Assembly (NCBI GenBank): GCA_947044365.1
Contig: OX345636.1
Coordinates: forward strand, 18,764,548-18,828,547
Reading direction: 5' to 3'
Length of the DNA: 64,000 nucleotides
Origin: Petrosia ficiformis
Lineage: Eukaryota > Porifera > Demospongiae > Haplosclerida > Petrosiidae
The notes beneath the pieces were generated by a model, which worked only from the letters and a program-made list of their open reading frames with translations, did not search any database and was not told the origin of the DNA. Position numbers and translations under genes: made by a program. Below are positions 1-11,179 of this stretch, one piece after another (position 1 is the first letter of the stretch; the number at the start of each line of letters is the position of its first letter).

Positions 1-420
1 GAGCCTACATATGGAAGAAATGTTTGTCTACTGGAGATCAAACACAGGATGAGGAAAATGAAAGCTTGCAGCGAATCAGGATTGAATGAAATGAAAAACT
101 TGTAGTCAACCTTGTTGCTACTGGGGATTAAAACCAAGGTCTAGTTGTTCAGTACCCCTGGGTATAGCAATTAGTTTATTATTACCTGTCTGTGTGATAT
201 TCACTATCTCTACAATGTGTTTCCTAGCTGCAAGAAATCCTCTTAACATTAGTATCTTAAAGTATTGAATACCTACACCACCTATAATTGATAATTGATT
301 TCAAGATAGGTTGTACACACGTACATAGTTAAGGAAGGTGCATCATTTCAGGGGACTCGGTCAATTAATAGATATGGCATGTAATGGTTGCACGCTTGAA
401 CTCTGCACTTACAAGTCACC
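1..420. other. No gene recognised
   Basis: AT-rich sequence with stop codons in all frames. I see no protein motif, no RNA gene and no clear repeat here. Confidence 0.5.
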
Positions 421-548
421 CAGCAGAAAGAAAAAGTTTACATACAAACTGGAACTAATAGCTATTCTATCTGAAATATATCCCTAAAATTTTACAGGAT
501 CCTTTAAAAAAAGTAAGAAGGGTGGATATTATCAAAGTAATAACTATA
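421..548 (+). repeat. Partial copy of dispersed repeat R1
   Basis: This stretch runs from GCAGAAAGAAAAAG through the words GAACTAATAGCTATTCTA and CTGAAATATAT to ATCAAAGTAATAACTATA. The same ordered words occur at 25780-26066 on the plus strand and at 28352-28629 on the minus strand, so this is a shortened third copy. No coding capacity is seen. It is probably a non-autonomous transposon fragment, but I do not see its ends. Confidence 0.6.
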
Positions 549-637
549 CATGTAATAGATTGTAGTCTCTTCTTTAAAATGTTGGTTTCTCACAGACAAC
601 CAAAATTTAAAATTTCAGAATGCCCACTTCGTATTTT

Positions 638-940
638 TTAGGACAAAAACCTTACACTGTTCGACCTATCGAACTTGAAACAGTCCTCTCCTAGTACAGC
701 TTTGCCCTTTTTTGACAATAACAGAATTGGCCTTCTCTTCTTTGCTACAGGAGTATCGGGATCATTGTTTTCTTTGTCTGCCATATTCACCAAGGTGACC
801 TTTCCACATGTCGTCTTATCACATATGCAGCATATGGAGGGCATAAACTCTGCGCATGGTGTTGTATTGCAAATTTCAATGTTTTTTTTCTTTTTATCTG
901 AAGGACTTGTGGTAATATATGAAAAATGCATGGGGGACAA
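638..940 (-). CDS. Hypothetical small cysteine-containing ORF
   Basis: A 100-codon open frame, not recognised. It has a Cys cluster (CCICDKTTC) around residues 37-45 and then a basic stretch (AKKRRP), so a small zinc-binding nuclear protein or one exon of one is possible. Its 3' part (AATGCCCACTTCGTATTTTT, then GGACAAAA) recurs in altered form at about 4245-4280, and a second word (GCATGGTGTTGTATT) recurs at 4288-4302, so the segment belongs to a duplicated sequence. It ends about 50 bp before the TIR of the transposon that starts near 992. Function unknown. Confidence 0.3.
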   Translation of the reverse strand: MSPMHFSYITTSPSDKKKKNIEICNTTPCAEFMPSICCICDKTTCGKVTLVNMADKENNDPDTPVAKKRRPILLLSKKGKAVLGEDCFKFDRSNSVRFLS

Positions 941-991
941 GACTATTAATTAATATATAAGTTCTGGAAATGTATGCCTTTTTGTATAATT

Positions 992-3434
992 GTGTTGTGG
1001 ACTAGGAAAAGGGGTTACTTGGGATGAAAATTAAATTTTGAGATTATGATTTCATAATGACTATTGATGTCTTAAGTTGCTAAATTTGAAATAGCAGCTC
1101 TGTAGTCCAACGTATCACTGAGTTACAAAAATTTTTATTACACCATATCAAGTAGCCATTTCTTTTTTTAGAAATTGGTGGTCATTGTGGAGTCTATGAA
1201 TCACTTTGCAGGTGGTCTTTATATATATAGCCCATGCATATAAGTTATCTTATACAGGTTTACATGTCTTTCATTTTTTACTTCAGTTATAGTTATGTCA
1301 TATTTATTAATTATAGTTATGTGAATAGCAGGTTTAATTTCATCTTCAATGTTCAATCTCTTTAAGTAACTCAGGACAGGTAATCTCTCCTTTACGTGTC
1401 TTTGAGTGTCCTGGATTTCTACAGTGAGAACAAAGACGCCTATATTTCTTTGTGGAGGGGCCTGCACTATCAGATTTTTGGTTAATGGGACGTTTTCGAG
1501 ACGGTTCTGGCCAGGTGATATCTTGGTATTTTTCATCACAAAAAACTCTTATTTCATCATAAAGGTACTGCTTCCTTTGTTCGGACAGGCCTGATGGAGA
1601 AAGTGTATGTGGAAGTGCAGTTGGATCAATGTTAACATCTTGCTTCAAAATATCAATCTTCATAGGATACTCTTGGGAAAAACAAAAATGATGGTATGAA
1701 GTTATTTAAGGTATATGCTTATAATATTTGAAAAGAAATTCAGTCCAGTCATAATAATTAGATGGTGGTTCAGACCCAATTACGAATGCCCTATTCTGTC
1801 CACCTTGTGTTGACTCCTCAACTAATTTGGATATTTCAGCAAGAGAGGACACATCAGTACGCCTATAACTTCTTTTGATAAGGCCGAAAAACCTGTCAGG
1901 ACTAAATTTGGTATGTCCAGGTAACATGAAGCTCAATTCACATGATTTGTAACGACCTGTTGCAACACGCCAAGCAAGGTAGGAGGTCATGATATTATTT
2001 TTGTTTTGGCCAATGCAATTGTCTGCCTGAAGACAAATGTTGTCCTCTCCATGGGAATAATACTCTAAATAGTAGTGAACCATGCTTACGATACTGTTCG
2101 CACCTTTACCACATGACTGAGCTTCATCAATTAAAAAATTTAGTTGTGTGCTATTACCTTCATCACATACTCCAAGCCACACTTACATGGAGTTTTGAAG
2201 TAAAGAGGACCTGGGTTTTGAGGACGACTAGGATAATGGATCTGCTGAGCGTGATCAAAGCTATAGCTGAGAGTGACCGATTTATTACTTGGTTGCTGAT
2301 CTATAGCAGACCTACTAGCAGCTACTTTGTCTTTGTAATAGTATCTTTGTCTCTTTGCAAGCTCAAGGTGTTCTTGAGCCATTAGTAGCCTTTTTGTTTT
2401 CTCATCTTCACTTTGGTTGGCAGACTTCATAATCAATGTTGAATTATTCTGGCATGTGAAACAGAGATCATCAGCAGGTGGCATAGATCTAATGAAGGGT
2501 ACCACTTCAGACCATAACCTGCAAAATTCTCGATAGCCAAAGGTTCGTACTGGTGTGTCACTAGTTTGCTGAAGTTCTTCTGATGATTTCACATAGTCTC
2601 TATGAACTGAAGCTTTAGACACATTTGTCGGGAGAAGCATTATGTTATAGTCATAGAACTTGGGCATTCTACCTGGAAGAGGGAGTGCGTTAGCCTCAGC
2701 AAAATTCTTGATAAAAGTAACAGCTCTTTCTTTATTATGAACTGTAGAAGCATTCCAAGGAAGTTTACGAACATTATCATGTGTTCGAACAGTAACTCCA
2801 TTTAATTGGTATTGCTTCATCAGATTATGAAAACGCTTCTTTCCGACTCCATGGAGAAACATAAATGTCTTAAAACAAATGTTATGAGTTTTGTAATGGA
2901 AATTAGTATACTCTTTCACTCTAATACTTTTTTGACTTTCAGTCCTATGTCCAGCAAGTCTACCAGAAAAATGATGGGCATTAATCTGGCTTAATATTAC
3001 TAAATCCAATTGTTCATTCTTAAGCTCAGCCATAGACATTCTTGCTTCTTCATATTTCTTTTGATCAAAATAGCCACTACAAGGCGCTCCCCCTTTTTTA
3101 GAGCAGCCACAAGCATTATCAACAAAGTTTTTTTTACAGCTTCCACTTCTTCAACATCCACTTCACGAAGTTCCACTCGAGAAATCGCTCCATCATCCGC
3201 CGCCTCTTCTGTGCTCTCACTATCACTAACTGAAGTATCACTCATATTAGTCTCTCTCTCTTCTAATGTGTTACCAAAAAATTCTTCCTCTAGTAGAGAA
3301 AATTCAGTTTCTAAAGTAGAGCCAGTTCCAGGCTCCATTTTTAAGCAAGAGATTCTAAATAACGCACATCTCGAACTTTGACCTTAATTATCTCAATACT
3401 ACTTAATTACCCTTTTCCCAGTCCACTACACATA
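992..3434 (-). mobile_element. TIR transposon of an uncharacterised family, copy 1
   Basis: The left end reads TTGTGGACTAGGAAAAGGGG and the right end is its reverse complement (CCCTTTTCCCAGTCCACTAC), giving ~30-bp terminal inverted repeats. About 10 bp of the inner right TIR is missing compared with copy 2 (33031-35603). The two copies are near-identical over about 2.4 kb, so both are fairly recent. The cargo is one transposase-like gene on the minus strand. Outside the ends, a 14-bp word (TATGCCTTTTTGTA) is present on both sides (about 972 and 3439), but it does not abut the ends, so I do not call it a target-site duplication. Confidence 0.75.
1346..3338 (-). pseudogene. Transposase-like protein (DUF7869-like), frameshifted, copy 1
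   Basis: Read right to left, the coding pieces are 3338-3000 (acidic N-terminus, then a Cys-rich stretch), 3039-2140, 2182-1706 and 1663-1346. The middle piece has a GVGKKRFHNL motif. The third has LQADNCIGQNKNN and GHTKFSPDRFFG, whose Asp residues could be catalytic; this matches my recollection of DUF7869-type proteins. The last piece carries a zinc knuckle (CSHCRNPGHSKTRKGEITCP). An extra A in a poly-A run near 3130 shifts the N-terminus. A second shift lies at the KCGL codons (about 2170), and about 38 bp near 1663 are deleted relative to copy 2. Transposase function is inferred from the TIR setting, not from a proven catalytic site. Confidence 0.6.
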
Positions 3435-3654
3435 TGCTATATGCCTTTTTGTACTATATATAGCCAATCTATGGATACAGTAATTGTTTGATCCAGTAAA
3501 ACTTCTAGTAGAACATCTTTCTCTATAAAACCCTATGGGAGGGTTACTGCTATAATTATAACAATGACAATATAACAATAATGATAAAAAACATATGCAC
3601 ACATGCCACTCTTTGCCAAATTAAGAAAGTATTAAAATTCAAATAAATCATTAC

Positions 3655-3890
3655 ATGAAACCCCGAGTAATAATAGCATTTGTCTTAGCTGAATCCCGAG
3701 TAGTAGTGATAGCATTTGTATCACCAACTGTGCTAGCTGAATCCTGAGTAGTAATGATAGCATTTGTATTACCAACTGTCCTAGCTGAATCCTGAGTAGT
3801 AGTGATAGCGTTTGTACTACCAACTGTGCTAGCTGAATCCCGAGTATTAGTAATAGCGTTTCTTTCACCAACTGTGCTAGCTGTGTGTCA
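3655..3890 (-). repeat. 48-bp tandem repeat, about 4.5 units, coding-compatible
   Basis: The unit includes CTAGCTGAATCCTGAGTAGT and then GATAGCATTTGTA...CCAACTGTG. The 48-bp length is a multiple of three, and on the minus strand one frame is open across all units as a 16-residue repeat (STVG-TNAITTTQDSA). A second minus frame (Leu/Ile-rich) is also open, so the coding frame is not certain. It could be a low-complexity repeat region of a lost gene. Confidence 0.7.
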
Positions 3891-4329
3891 CTGCGTTTTC
3901 TACAACTATTACCTCAGGCTGTACAAATGGAAATTAATAATTGTGTAAGTGAAATCATCTTGTAGCACTGATAGAAAATCAGTGAAGCTCCCACAATGCC
4001 TATGCCTTTGCCTACAATTCAAAATTACAGTTCAAAATAAAGAATTAGCTTGAAATGAATCACATCAAGATGTGAAGTTATGTTAAATCTCCTATTCTTG
4101 TTACATAATCATCAAACTCTCCTGACTCGTATTCTTCTTCAAATGTAGCGTCTTCATCAATGCCTTCTATTATCTACAAGGTCTTCCTTATTTCATTTCT
4201 CTTCTTCATGTGTAGTTCCTTGTTCCTCACAAAAAAAAAAATTCGCAATGGCCACTTTGTATTTATTAGGACAAAAGCCTAAGCTGTGCATGGTGTTGTA
4301 TTACAGAAAAGAGTGATTTCACTTCTTGG

Positions 4330-5055
4330 AATGAGAGACCCAGTGTACATAAGAGATATATCAGCTTGATAATCTTGAACTTCTCCAAAGCTACGTCATC
4401 ACCCAGCCATAATAATGAAAGCTCTTTTCCTTTGACAAACCAACTTAAGCTATGAAGAAAATGAAATGTTAAGTAGGAATACAATGGAACTAGCGAAGGT
4501 CCGAGTATCATCACCACACTGGAATGTTGTGTTCTTATTGTAGAGTCTATCTATGTATTGATACGGTTAGGAATTGCTTCCTCAATTTGTCACAAGTTTC
4601 AGAAAAGTTTAGTGTAAACTTTAATATTACTTTTACTATGTACACATGTATGTCAGAATGATTTTTAAGATGAATGAAATTTTATGATCAGCTGATTGAT
4701 TAAACAATTACCTCAGCTATAAGCAGATATATGGGTTGCTAAGGGTTTTCTGAACAGTACAGCAGCTATGAAGGAAACCATTGGTGTATGCCATTCCAGC
4801 TGTTCATTGAAAACGTATTCATCCATTAAAGGATTAAGAATACATTTGAGCCTTGATCAAGACAGAACAATGTAATTTACCTCAGGTGATGATAATCTAT
4901 TGTAGGCAATATGATGAATGTTCAAGTCTTTATAGCTTCTTTAAATGTGGCTTAGGGGATATCTTTACTGAACCTTGCGATGCACCCCACATGATTTAGT
5001 CAGTATGTTTTCAAGTTTCAGGCTACGAGAATAAAAATTCTGGAATTATTCACAA
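4330..5055. other. No gene recognised
   Basis: AT-rich non-coding DNA. The 83-codon minus-strand ORF around 4266-4517 has no recognisable motif, and part of it is the duplicated sequence shared with 638-940. Confidence 0.4.
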
Positions 5056-5059
5056 CTAA

Positions 5060-5318
5060 TAGCAAATGTTGCATTTGGAATAGCATTGACTGCCCCAATA
5101 TACATACACCAGACTACTTGGAATCATACATTAAAAAGACGGGGAGAGTTGGTAGAAATAGGAGTACAGCTGTTACTCTGTTGGAGACAAAAGGCTGGAA
5201 ACATTATGTTGATGATGGTATGAAAAACTATATAGAATATACTGATCAATCAGTAGGAAAAAATTGTTTTCTGAAATTGTACATAATGCACATTCGTGAA
5301 CGTGCACAAGAATAATTA
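5060..5318 (+). pseudogene. RecQ-like helicase C-terminal scrap
   Basis: The open frame from 5118 starts with ESYIKKTGRVGRNRSTAVTL, which matches the motif VI region of RecQ-family DEAD/DEAH helicases (usually ESYIQETGRAGRDG). Just upstream, a different frame reads ANVAFGI and then DCPN, matching motif V, so there is at least one frameshift near 5090. The rest of the helicase is absent. A retrocopy or transposon-carried fragment is likely; it cannot be functional. Confidence 0.65.
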
Positions 5319-5319
5319 T

Positions 5320-5680
5320 ACATTGTTAAGGAAATGTAAACAAATCCTATATAATACTATGTAAAATTATAAGTATACTGAAACTTTGCATTACTGTAAT
5401 GCAAATTATATAAGTATATGGAAATTCATAGTTAGGTTGATACTGTATAGCTTGGCGGAACAAAACATTGGCAGTTACACGTAGAAACAGGGAAATATAA
5501 AAGTTTACAGTTAATTTTGAATGTTTATCTCACTCTTTTGATGTACTTCAACATGGTGACAATCACATGTGGTTTAGTACCATATTTTCAATTTTAGGGA
5601 TTTAATATTGACAAATTTAAGTTTACACCGCCAAACCACCAAAGTGCCAATATTACGGTAGATGTCTGTCAAAACAACTT
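5320..5680. other. No gene recognised
   Basis: AT-rich spacer between the helicase scrap and the minus-strand MULE-like remnant. No motif seen. Confidence 0.4.
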
Positions 5681-5681
5681 A

Positions 5682-6600
5682 CTATCCACTCTTCCAGACA
5701 TTTTTGTGTAATGACTTTGCCTTAGGCAAACCTAGCCTTGGTGACACTCCAAGACATGATAAGTCCTTGACAACAATATCTCTGTCTTTTTCTGAAGATG
5801 CCCTAAAATGCTTTCCACTTGACATCGTAACATAATTGTCTGAAAAGTATGGGTATAATTGTATCTGTTCTTGTAACACCCTCCAAACTTTTTATCTGAG
5901 TCGAGTGCAGTTATTGCTTCTTTACAAACTCCGTTTAAATGGTCATTATGCAAGTCTGAGGATTATTTCCCTCAGGCACACCTTGAAGATTTACAACAAA
6001 CCTGAACTCAACGAAAGTGTAAACCATACTCTGACAATCCAGTTATAATCCTTTCATTCTTGTCAGAGCCACAAATTTGCAGGTATAACATGGTATAACA
6101 TTTGACAGAGTTTCCTCTAAAAACTTCATTCTAAACTTGGTCCTCCTAATGTAATTATCAATCTGGCATAATGTCCCAGCTCACCGCTGGTGCAAGTTCA
6201 TTTTCACTGTTAGTGTGATTGTCCAATTTTACTCTTAAGACCTTTTCAAAGTGCTTTTGTCTTTGCTGCCTAGACATTTGAAACCATTTACTTTCAGGAA
6301 TTTCTAAGTATTTGTACTCTTCACAAAATTGATATTTCCCAGTTCCTGTAGTAGCTCTTTCCACTTCTCTCTGCTGCTCATCTATTATCTCTTTCAGGTG
6401 AGTAACAAATGAAGGTAACTCATTTTTCGCTTTGGATAAAATTAATGAATTCACTTGCATTGGTTGTAAATATAGCAGGTGGTACTCCATTACCAGCATC
6501 TTCTTGTATGGGTTTTAGCATTCCTGTAATATTGGCTTCAAGTTTGTTGTTACAAAACCACTCGTAAAAGTCAGCACAACATGTAGAATTGTCTTCTTTT
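5682..6600 (-). pseudogene. MULE-like transposase C-terminal fragment
   Basis: On the minus strand, 6600-6440 reads FYEWFCNN...GNGVPPAIFTTNASE. After a frameshift it continues as NSLILSKAKNELPSFVTHLK, EREVERATTG-type text and KWFQMSRQQRQKHFEK down to 6158. This order (GxGxPP-FTTN-SES-N, then a charged helical region) is what I recall from MULE-type transposase proteins of cnidarians and sponges. The part at 5682-5953 is in other frames and shows no SWIM finger. The catalytic DDE part upstream is missing. Confidence 0.5.
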
Positions 6601-7200
6601 CTCGTTTTTCCTCAGGCTTTTGGTATAATACCTCCTCACTTTCGGCATCAACCAGTCCCTCACAAAGGTAGGAGACTCAGAGTCTGTTACCATGATGTAA
6701 GATGATGATTCCACACGTTTATATATTAAAACTGCGTTTAGGGGCGTGGCCAACGTTAGATTATTAACGATGGGAGTGGCGGTCAGTGGCCGGTGGTTTG
6801 ACGATAGGGCGTGGTCACGAGTCCAGTCCAGACACCCCCTTTCTTGAGTGGAAACTGACCAGAAGGCATACTCATGTGCATTCATAGATTGTCTTGCATG
6901 AATTATATCACCAATAAGCCCATGAGTTAATTCTAATCTCAAATTGATGAAGTGTTTAACATGACTACACTGTGATGAGCATCTTTGAAAAGTACATATA
7001 TATATATTAGATAATAATGGAAAAGTGTAAAAAAATTTTTGGATACTTTCAATCTTACATGGTAATATCGTCGAAGCTGATCTCTGTGATTCACACCACC
7101 CATATAAAAATTGTATGATAGTACTGATGCTCATGAAATAATTTGTTTGTACTACCATTTCTTTTGCATGGTACTGTTGTTGTTTCAGAATGTTGTCCAT
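6571..7200 (-). other. Long open frame of unknown status
   Basis: A 209-codon open frame with no recognised domain. Its 5' end runs into the 93-bp tandem repeat at 7187-7410, and its 3' end overlaps the MULE-like fragment in another frame. The composition does not look like a conserved protein, so it may be chance. I would not annotate it as a gene without transcript support. Confidence 0.2.
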
Positions 7201-7410
7201 TTGTTTTATCCAATCACATGACAGCTGTTACTTGAACTTGTTGTCTTATTGCCGATTCTCTTCTGATGTTGTTGTTTCATATGGTTGTCCATTTGTTTTA
7301 TCCAATCATATGACAGCTGTTACTGGAACTCGTTGTCTTATTGCTGATTCTATTCTGATACTGTTGTTATTTCAGAAGGTTGTCCATTTGTTTTATCTAA
7401 TCATATAACA
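7187..7410. repeat. About 93-bp tandem repeat, 2.3 units
   Basis: GTTGTCCATTTGTTTTATCC occurs at about 7192, 7283 and 7379, each followed by AATCA-ATGACAGCTGTTACT in the first two units and truncated in the third. The units differ by a few substitutions, so this is an older local duplication. Confidence 0.7.
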
Positions 7411-8530
7411 ACAGCTATGTAAGTACTCAATATTTAATTGGAGGTTGCAAATATATTCATCGGTTCAAGCATTCTATCTGCGTAATTTTCGGACTCATCA
7501 GCAAACAGACAGGTGTCACGCAAAATCGTTCAAAAGGAAAATTTCCTTGGGCAAGAACAAACTATGGCAACTCAGAGTCTCTGGTTCTTGTACTACAATA
7601 AATACTACATAAGTTAGTGTAACCCGCTTCACACTGACAATTATCAAAATAATGGTGTCAATGGGTGTGGCTAAGAAATTTCGTCCAAATTTAAATACTG
7701 CATCTCGGGGTATTTATTGGTTACTAGTGTTCAATAATCAAGTTCAAAAAAAAAACAAAACAACAAAAGTCCAGTAACATATCTAATAATGTATATATAA
7801 TCAAATCCAGCTGAAAATACCAAAAAATCAAGTTAACAACAATTACAAATAAACTTGAAATCTTTTTGTTTAGCCATGGAAATTTTTATGCCCATGCAAA
7901 TACAGTGGAACCAGGTTTTACAAGCAGAACACTGCACCCAATTTTGTGCCCGAGGGTGAAGGCAACCTTGAAAAACACTTTCCACCTGAGAAATGAAAAT
8001 GTACCGGTACTATGAATGTATAATAAAAATTAATAACATACAATCATGCAAGTGCAATTGCTTACAGTAATAATATTGCTTCCAATAGGACTTGATCAAA
8101 AGTTTAATGCTCAACTACTTCCACAAAATGATAAATAATACTCTAAACTCGTACTTCATGGAAACCATGAATTATTAATAATTTTACAATACAAGTATAA
8201 CAGAGGAATATGTTTCTACATGATAATTTGAAACCAGAAAGCAAACTTTGTATTAATGCCCACTCCTACATGATTGTGGGCATTAATATATATTATTTAT
8301 ATTACACAACAGTAGCTATAGAACTGTTACAATCATCAAACCAAATGTATTTGGAAAATTTCCAACATGTTATTTTTTCTTTCATGAAGTCTGTGGGTGT
8401 GGTACCACAATCATGATTGTAGCTAAGGCTATTTGATTGGTAACACACACATAACAAAAGTATCATAACCCTCCACTTTGTGGTGAGGATTACTAATAAA
8501 CTCACACACAAGGTATTTAGACTGTTTTAC
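7411..8530. other. No gene recognised
   Basis: Non-coding, AT-rich sequence with short ORFs only. A short palindromic stretch around the two ATGATTGTGG/CCACAATCAT words (8270-8420) is the only visible structure. Confidence 0.4.
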
Positions 8531-8539
8531 ATACCTGGT

Positions 8540-8810
8540 TCATCCTGTGTTTTAGATTTCGTTCCATTTACTGTAAAAAAAAAAAGGGCAATCAATAATC
8601 ACATTCTATAGATTCATTTTGTAGTTAGGTTGGGTAAGTTTAGGGTGTGGTGCACATATCACAGGACTAAAGCTCACATACCTGGTTCATCCATTTACTG
8701 TAAAAAAAAAAAAGCCATCATTTAATTTGTGGTTGGGTTTTTGGTAGGTTTAGGGTGTGTTTTAGATTTAGCTTTAGCAGTTCCATTTACTATAAAAAAA
8801 AAAAGACCAT
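8540..8810 (-). repeat. Triplicated mini-exon-like unit
   Basis: On the minus strand, three segments share the form polypyrimidine-ACAG/ATAG, then TAAATGG..., and two then have a GTATGT donor (ACCAG|GTATGT). One segment reads NGTAKAKSKTH in one frame. These look like tandem copies of a small exon with its acceptor. They lie downstream of the Tigger-like remnant at 10058-11170, whose product might have ended here, but this link is inference. Confidence 0.45.
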
Positions 8811-8819
8811 AATTCATTT

Positions 8820-9780
8820 TGTGGAACCACTCAAAGAAGCAGACGTGCAGTATTGTAGCATGATTCATGCAACACTTTTGCTTGCCCTATGATATTTGAA
8901 TTTTCTGTGTACATGTATATACAACTACTATAAACATATTTATACTGTGTGCAAAAAGACATTCTATACCAGTACATGTATTCCCATTTAGGTTAAAAAG
9001 GGTTAATTAATTAAATATACATGTAGACTTAGCATATCAAGTTTGAGCGTCTCTATACTAAAACTCTGAAACCTTTTATATTCACCTCAAAAGTACAAAA
9101 AAAAGTTTAAAAAAAACCCTTAGCATTTTAGCAACCCATTCACACACATGTAATAATTGGTTCAAGCATTTTGCTTATCTTTCCTCGCTTTGACCTCTTT
9201 TTGCATGTGTTTTACAAAAGATATCATGTGACCGAATATTGATCATTGTCCATAAATGCATCATATCTTTTTCTGCAACCCGTTTTGTTTTGGAAACTGT
9301 ACAGTAAAGGCCACTCGGTCTACTCAACCATAGTCTACATTGCTAAATACAAAACAGGTGTGATTTTTTGGTAGAAATAAAAAAAAATTTTTGTTCGCCC
9401 TTGACTATTTCCTCCTCTATATTAGGAACACAAAGAAAATGTTTGTATCAGATAATCTGCTTCTACATCATTTCTGTATAGTAATAACTTGACATATATT
9501 GGAGCTTACATAATTAAAGTGTGATTACTGGATGTGGTTGTAACTTGCTTGATTAATTAGGGAAAACATTTCACCACCGAGTGACCAAGACATGTACATG
9601 TACAATAAATTATAGGGGACAAATATACAGGTTTCAACCACCTGTTAACTGCCATTAACGGTATAGTGTACATTGTGTGTGGAAATAACTAATTTTGGAT
9701 GGTCTACATGCTTTCCTAATACACTCATTTCAGAATAATTATTATAAACATAAACAAATATGAAAACACAAAATTTAATA
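8820..9780. other. No gene recognised
   Basis: AT-rich intergenic or intronic DNA with several ACATGTA words. No coding motif seen. Confidence 0.4.
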
Positions 9781-9784
9781 TACT

Positions 9785-10022
9785 GTCACGTACCTTGGTC
9801 TTTTCTCTCTTGCTTTTTCATCATCTCTTTTTCCTTTCCTTTTTTTCAGCAGCTTTTATTCGCTTTGCTTGAGCTAAAAAAAAAGAACAATAAACTATCA
9901 ACAAGAATGGAAGGCCAAATATACCTTGGTCTTTTCTCTCGCTTTTTCCTCAACTCTTCTTCCTTTTTCATTTCCTTTTCTTCTATTGCTCGATACTTGT
10001 CAAGCCTTTACCTGATATTTTT
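9785..10022 (-). pseudogene. Charged exons of a Tigger-like gene remnant
   Basis: Minus-strand segments encode highly charged helices (KEMKKEEELRKKREKRP and AQAKRIKAAEKKERKK). Each has an AG acceptor before it and a GTATAT or GTACGT donor after it. The composition matches the Lys/Glu tail that follows the DDE domain of the Tigger transposase at 22213-24079. They probably continue the gene whose 5' part is at 10058-11170. Confidence 0.45.
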
Positions 10023-10057
10023 TAGGGTATATCAGGAATCTTCATTTCAGGACCCTT

Positions 10058-11170
10058 TTACAAAATCTTTGAGAGAACTGTGTTTTTAGGAAGAGAAACA
10101 GACGATTGTTTCATGGGCAACCCTTGAATTGTTTCCTCAGGGTGGAAAAAGTAAGGATTAGGCTGAAATTCTTGGCCAGAATAATCTTTGTAAGCTGGAA
10201 GATGACAGCCATACACCATATATGGAACATATGGATATGATGTAATACTCTGACTGTGTGAATAGTACGAATGAAAACACAGATTATCAATGGAGTTATA
10301 TGTCTCGAAAGGCGGAAGGGTAGCAGTAACAGTTGTATTAGACAGAGAAAAAGAATATATGGGGCTAGTTGTATCCCCATGAAAGAAGAGACTACTGCTA
10401 AAAGGAACATTAGCATATGTACAAGAAGATGGCTGCTCTTCTATATCACCATGTCCATTCGTTATATCTTCTATCACTTTGCAGGTCATATTCTTCTTCA
10501 AACCACCTCCGAAACCTAATTTTTTCTTCGTCAGTAAAATTTCATTCTCTACTGCATCTTGTAGGGACTGACTAAGGGAATGAACTTCAGCCCAGTGCGA
10601 TTAGCTAAAGCGCTATCAACTGATTTCTTTGCAACATGTTTAAGGGAAACATCCCTGTGCATCGAAATCTTGCGTGAATATTTTTTATAGTTATAGCACT
10701 TGTCCATGCTTAGTAAATAATTGGGAAAAAGTAAAACGGGTTACCACTTTACCTGGATTTTTCTGTGGCAAACATCCTTCCAAGAAGATTTTAAGGGGCC
10801 AAATGGTCCTTTATCCAGTTGCTGAGTTCGTGGGATGAGTGAGGAGGGAGACAGAAAAGAATAACTTTTTCTTCTGCTTTTCTTATTACAGAAGGAGTGT
10901 AGTGTGATGAATGACCGTCCAAAAGAAGAAGTGGTGGTCGGGCAGAAGGGGCCATATCGTTAAAAATGGTGCAGAAACCATAAATCAAATAGTTTCCTGT
11001 TAATCCAACTGGATTCTGACATTCTATACATGGTTCCTGGCCCACTCCCTCATACATTCTGGTTTCAAACATTTCTGGTCATACACAATAAATGGAGGGA
11101 TGACAAAACCAGCTGCATTACAGCAGGCAAGTACAGTAATTTGGGTTTTGTTTCCTGTAGTAATAGCCTT
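10058..11170 (-). pseudogene. Tigger/pogo-like transposase remnant (DDE_1)
   Basis: At 11072-10791 the minus strand reads ARPPLLLLDGHSSHYTPSVI and then LFCLPPHSSH, the second-Asp block of pogo/Tigger DDE_1 transposases (compare ILLILDGHSSHVS in the copy at 22213). Further on, NPGKVVTRFTFSQLF is visible after a frameshift, and then a Ser/Thr/Pro-rich 147-codon stretch (10501-10058). The HTH and the first Asp are not found, and several stops interrupt the frame. It is a different, older lineage than the 22-kb element. Confidence 0.6.
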
Positions 11171-11179
11171 GCCTTGTTA

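Noticed and set aside
992..3434. The two similar 2.5-kb units as a segmental duplication of a host gene
   Set aside because: Both have the same inverted terminal repeats and unrelated flanks, so they are transposon copies.
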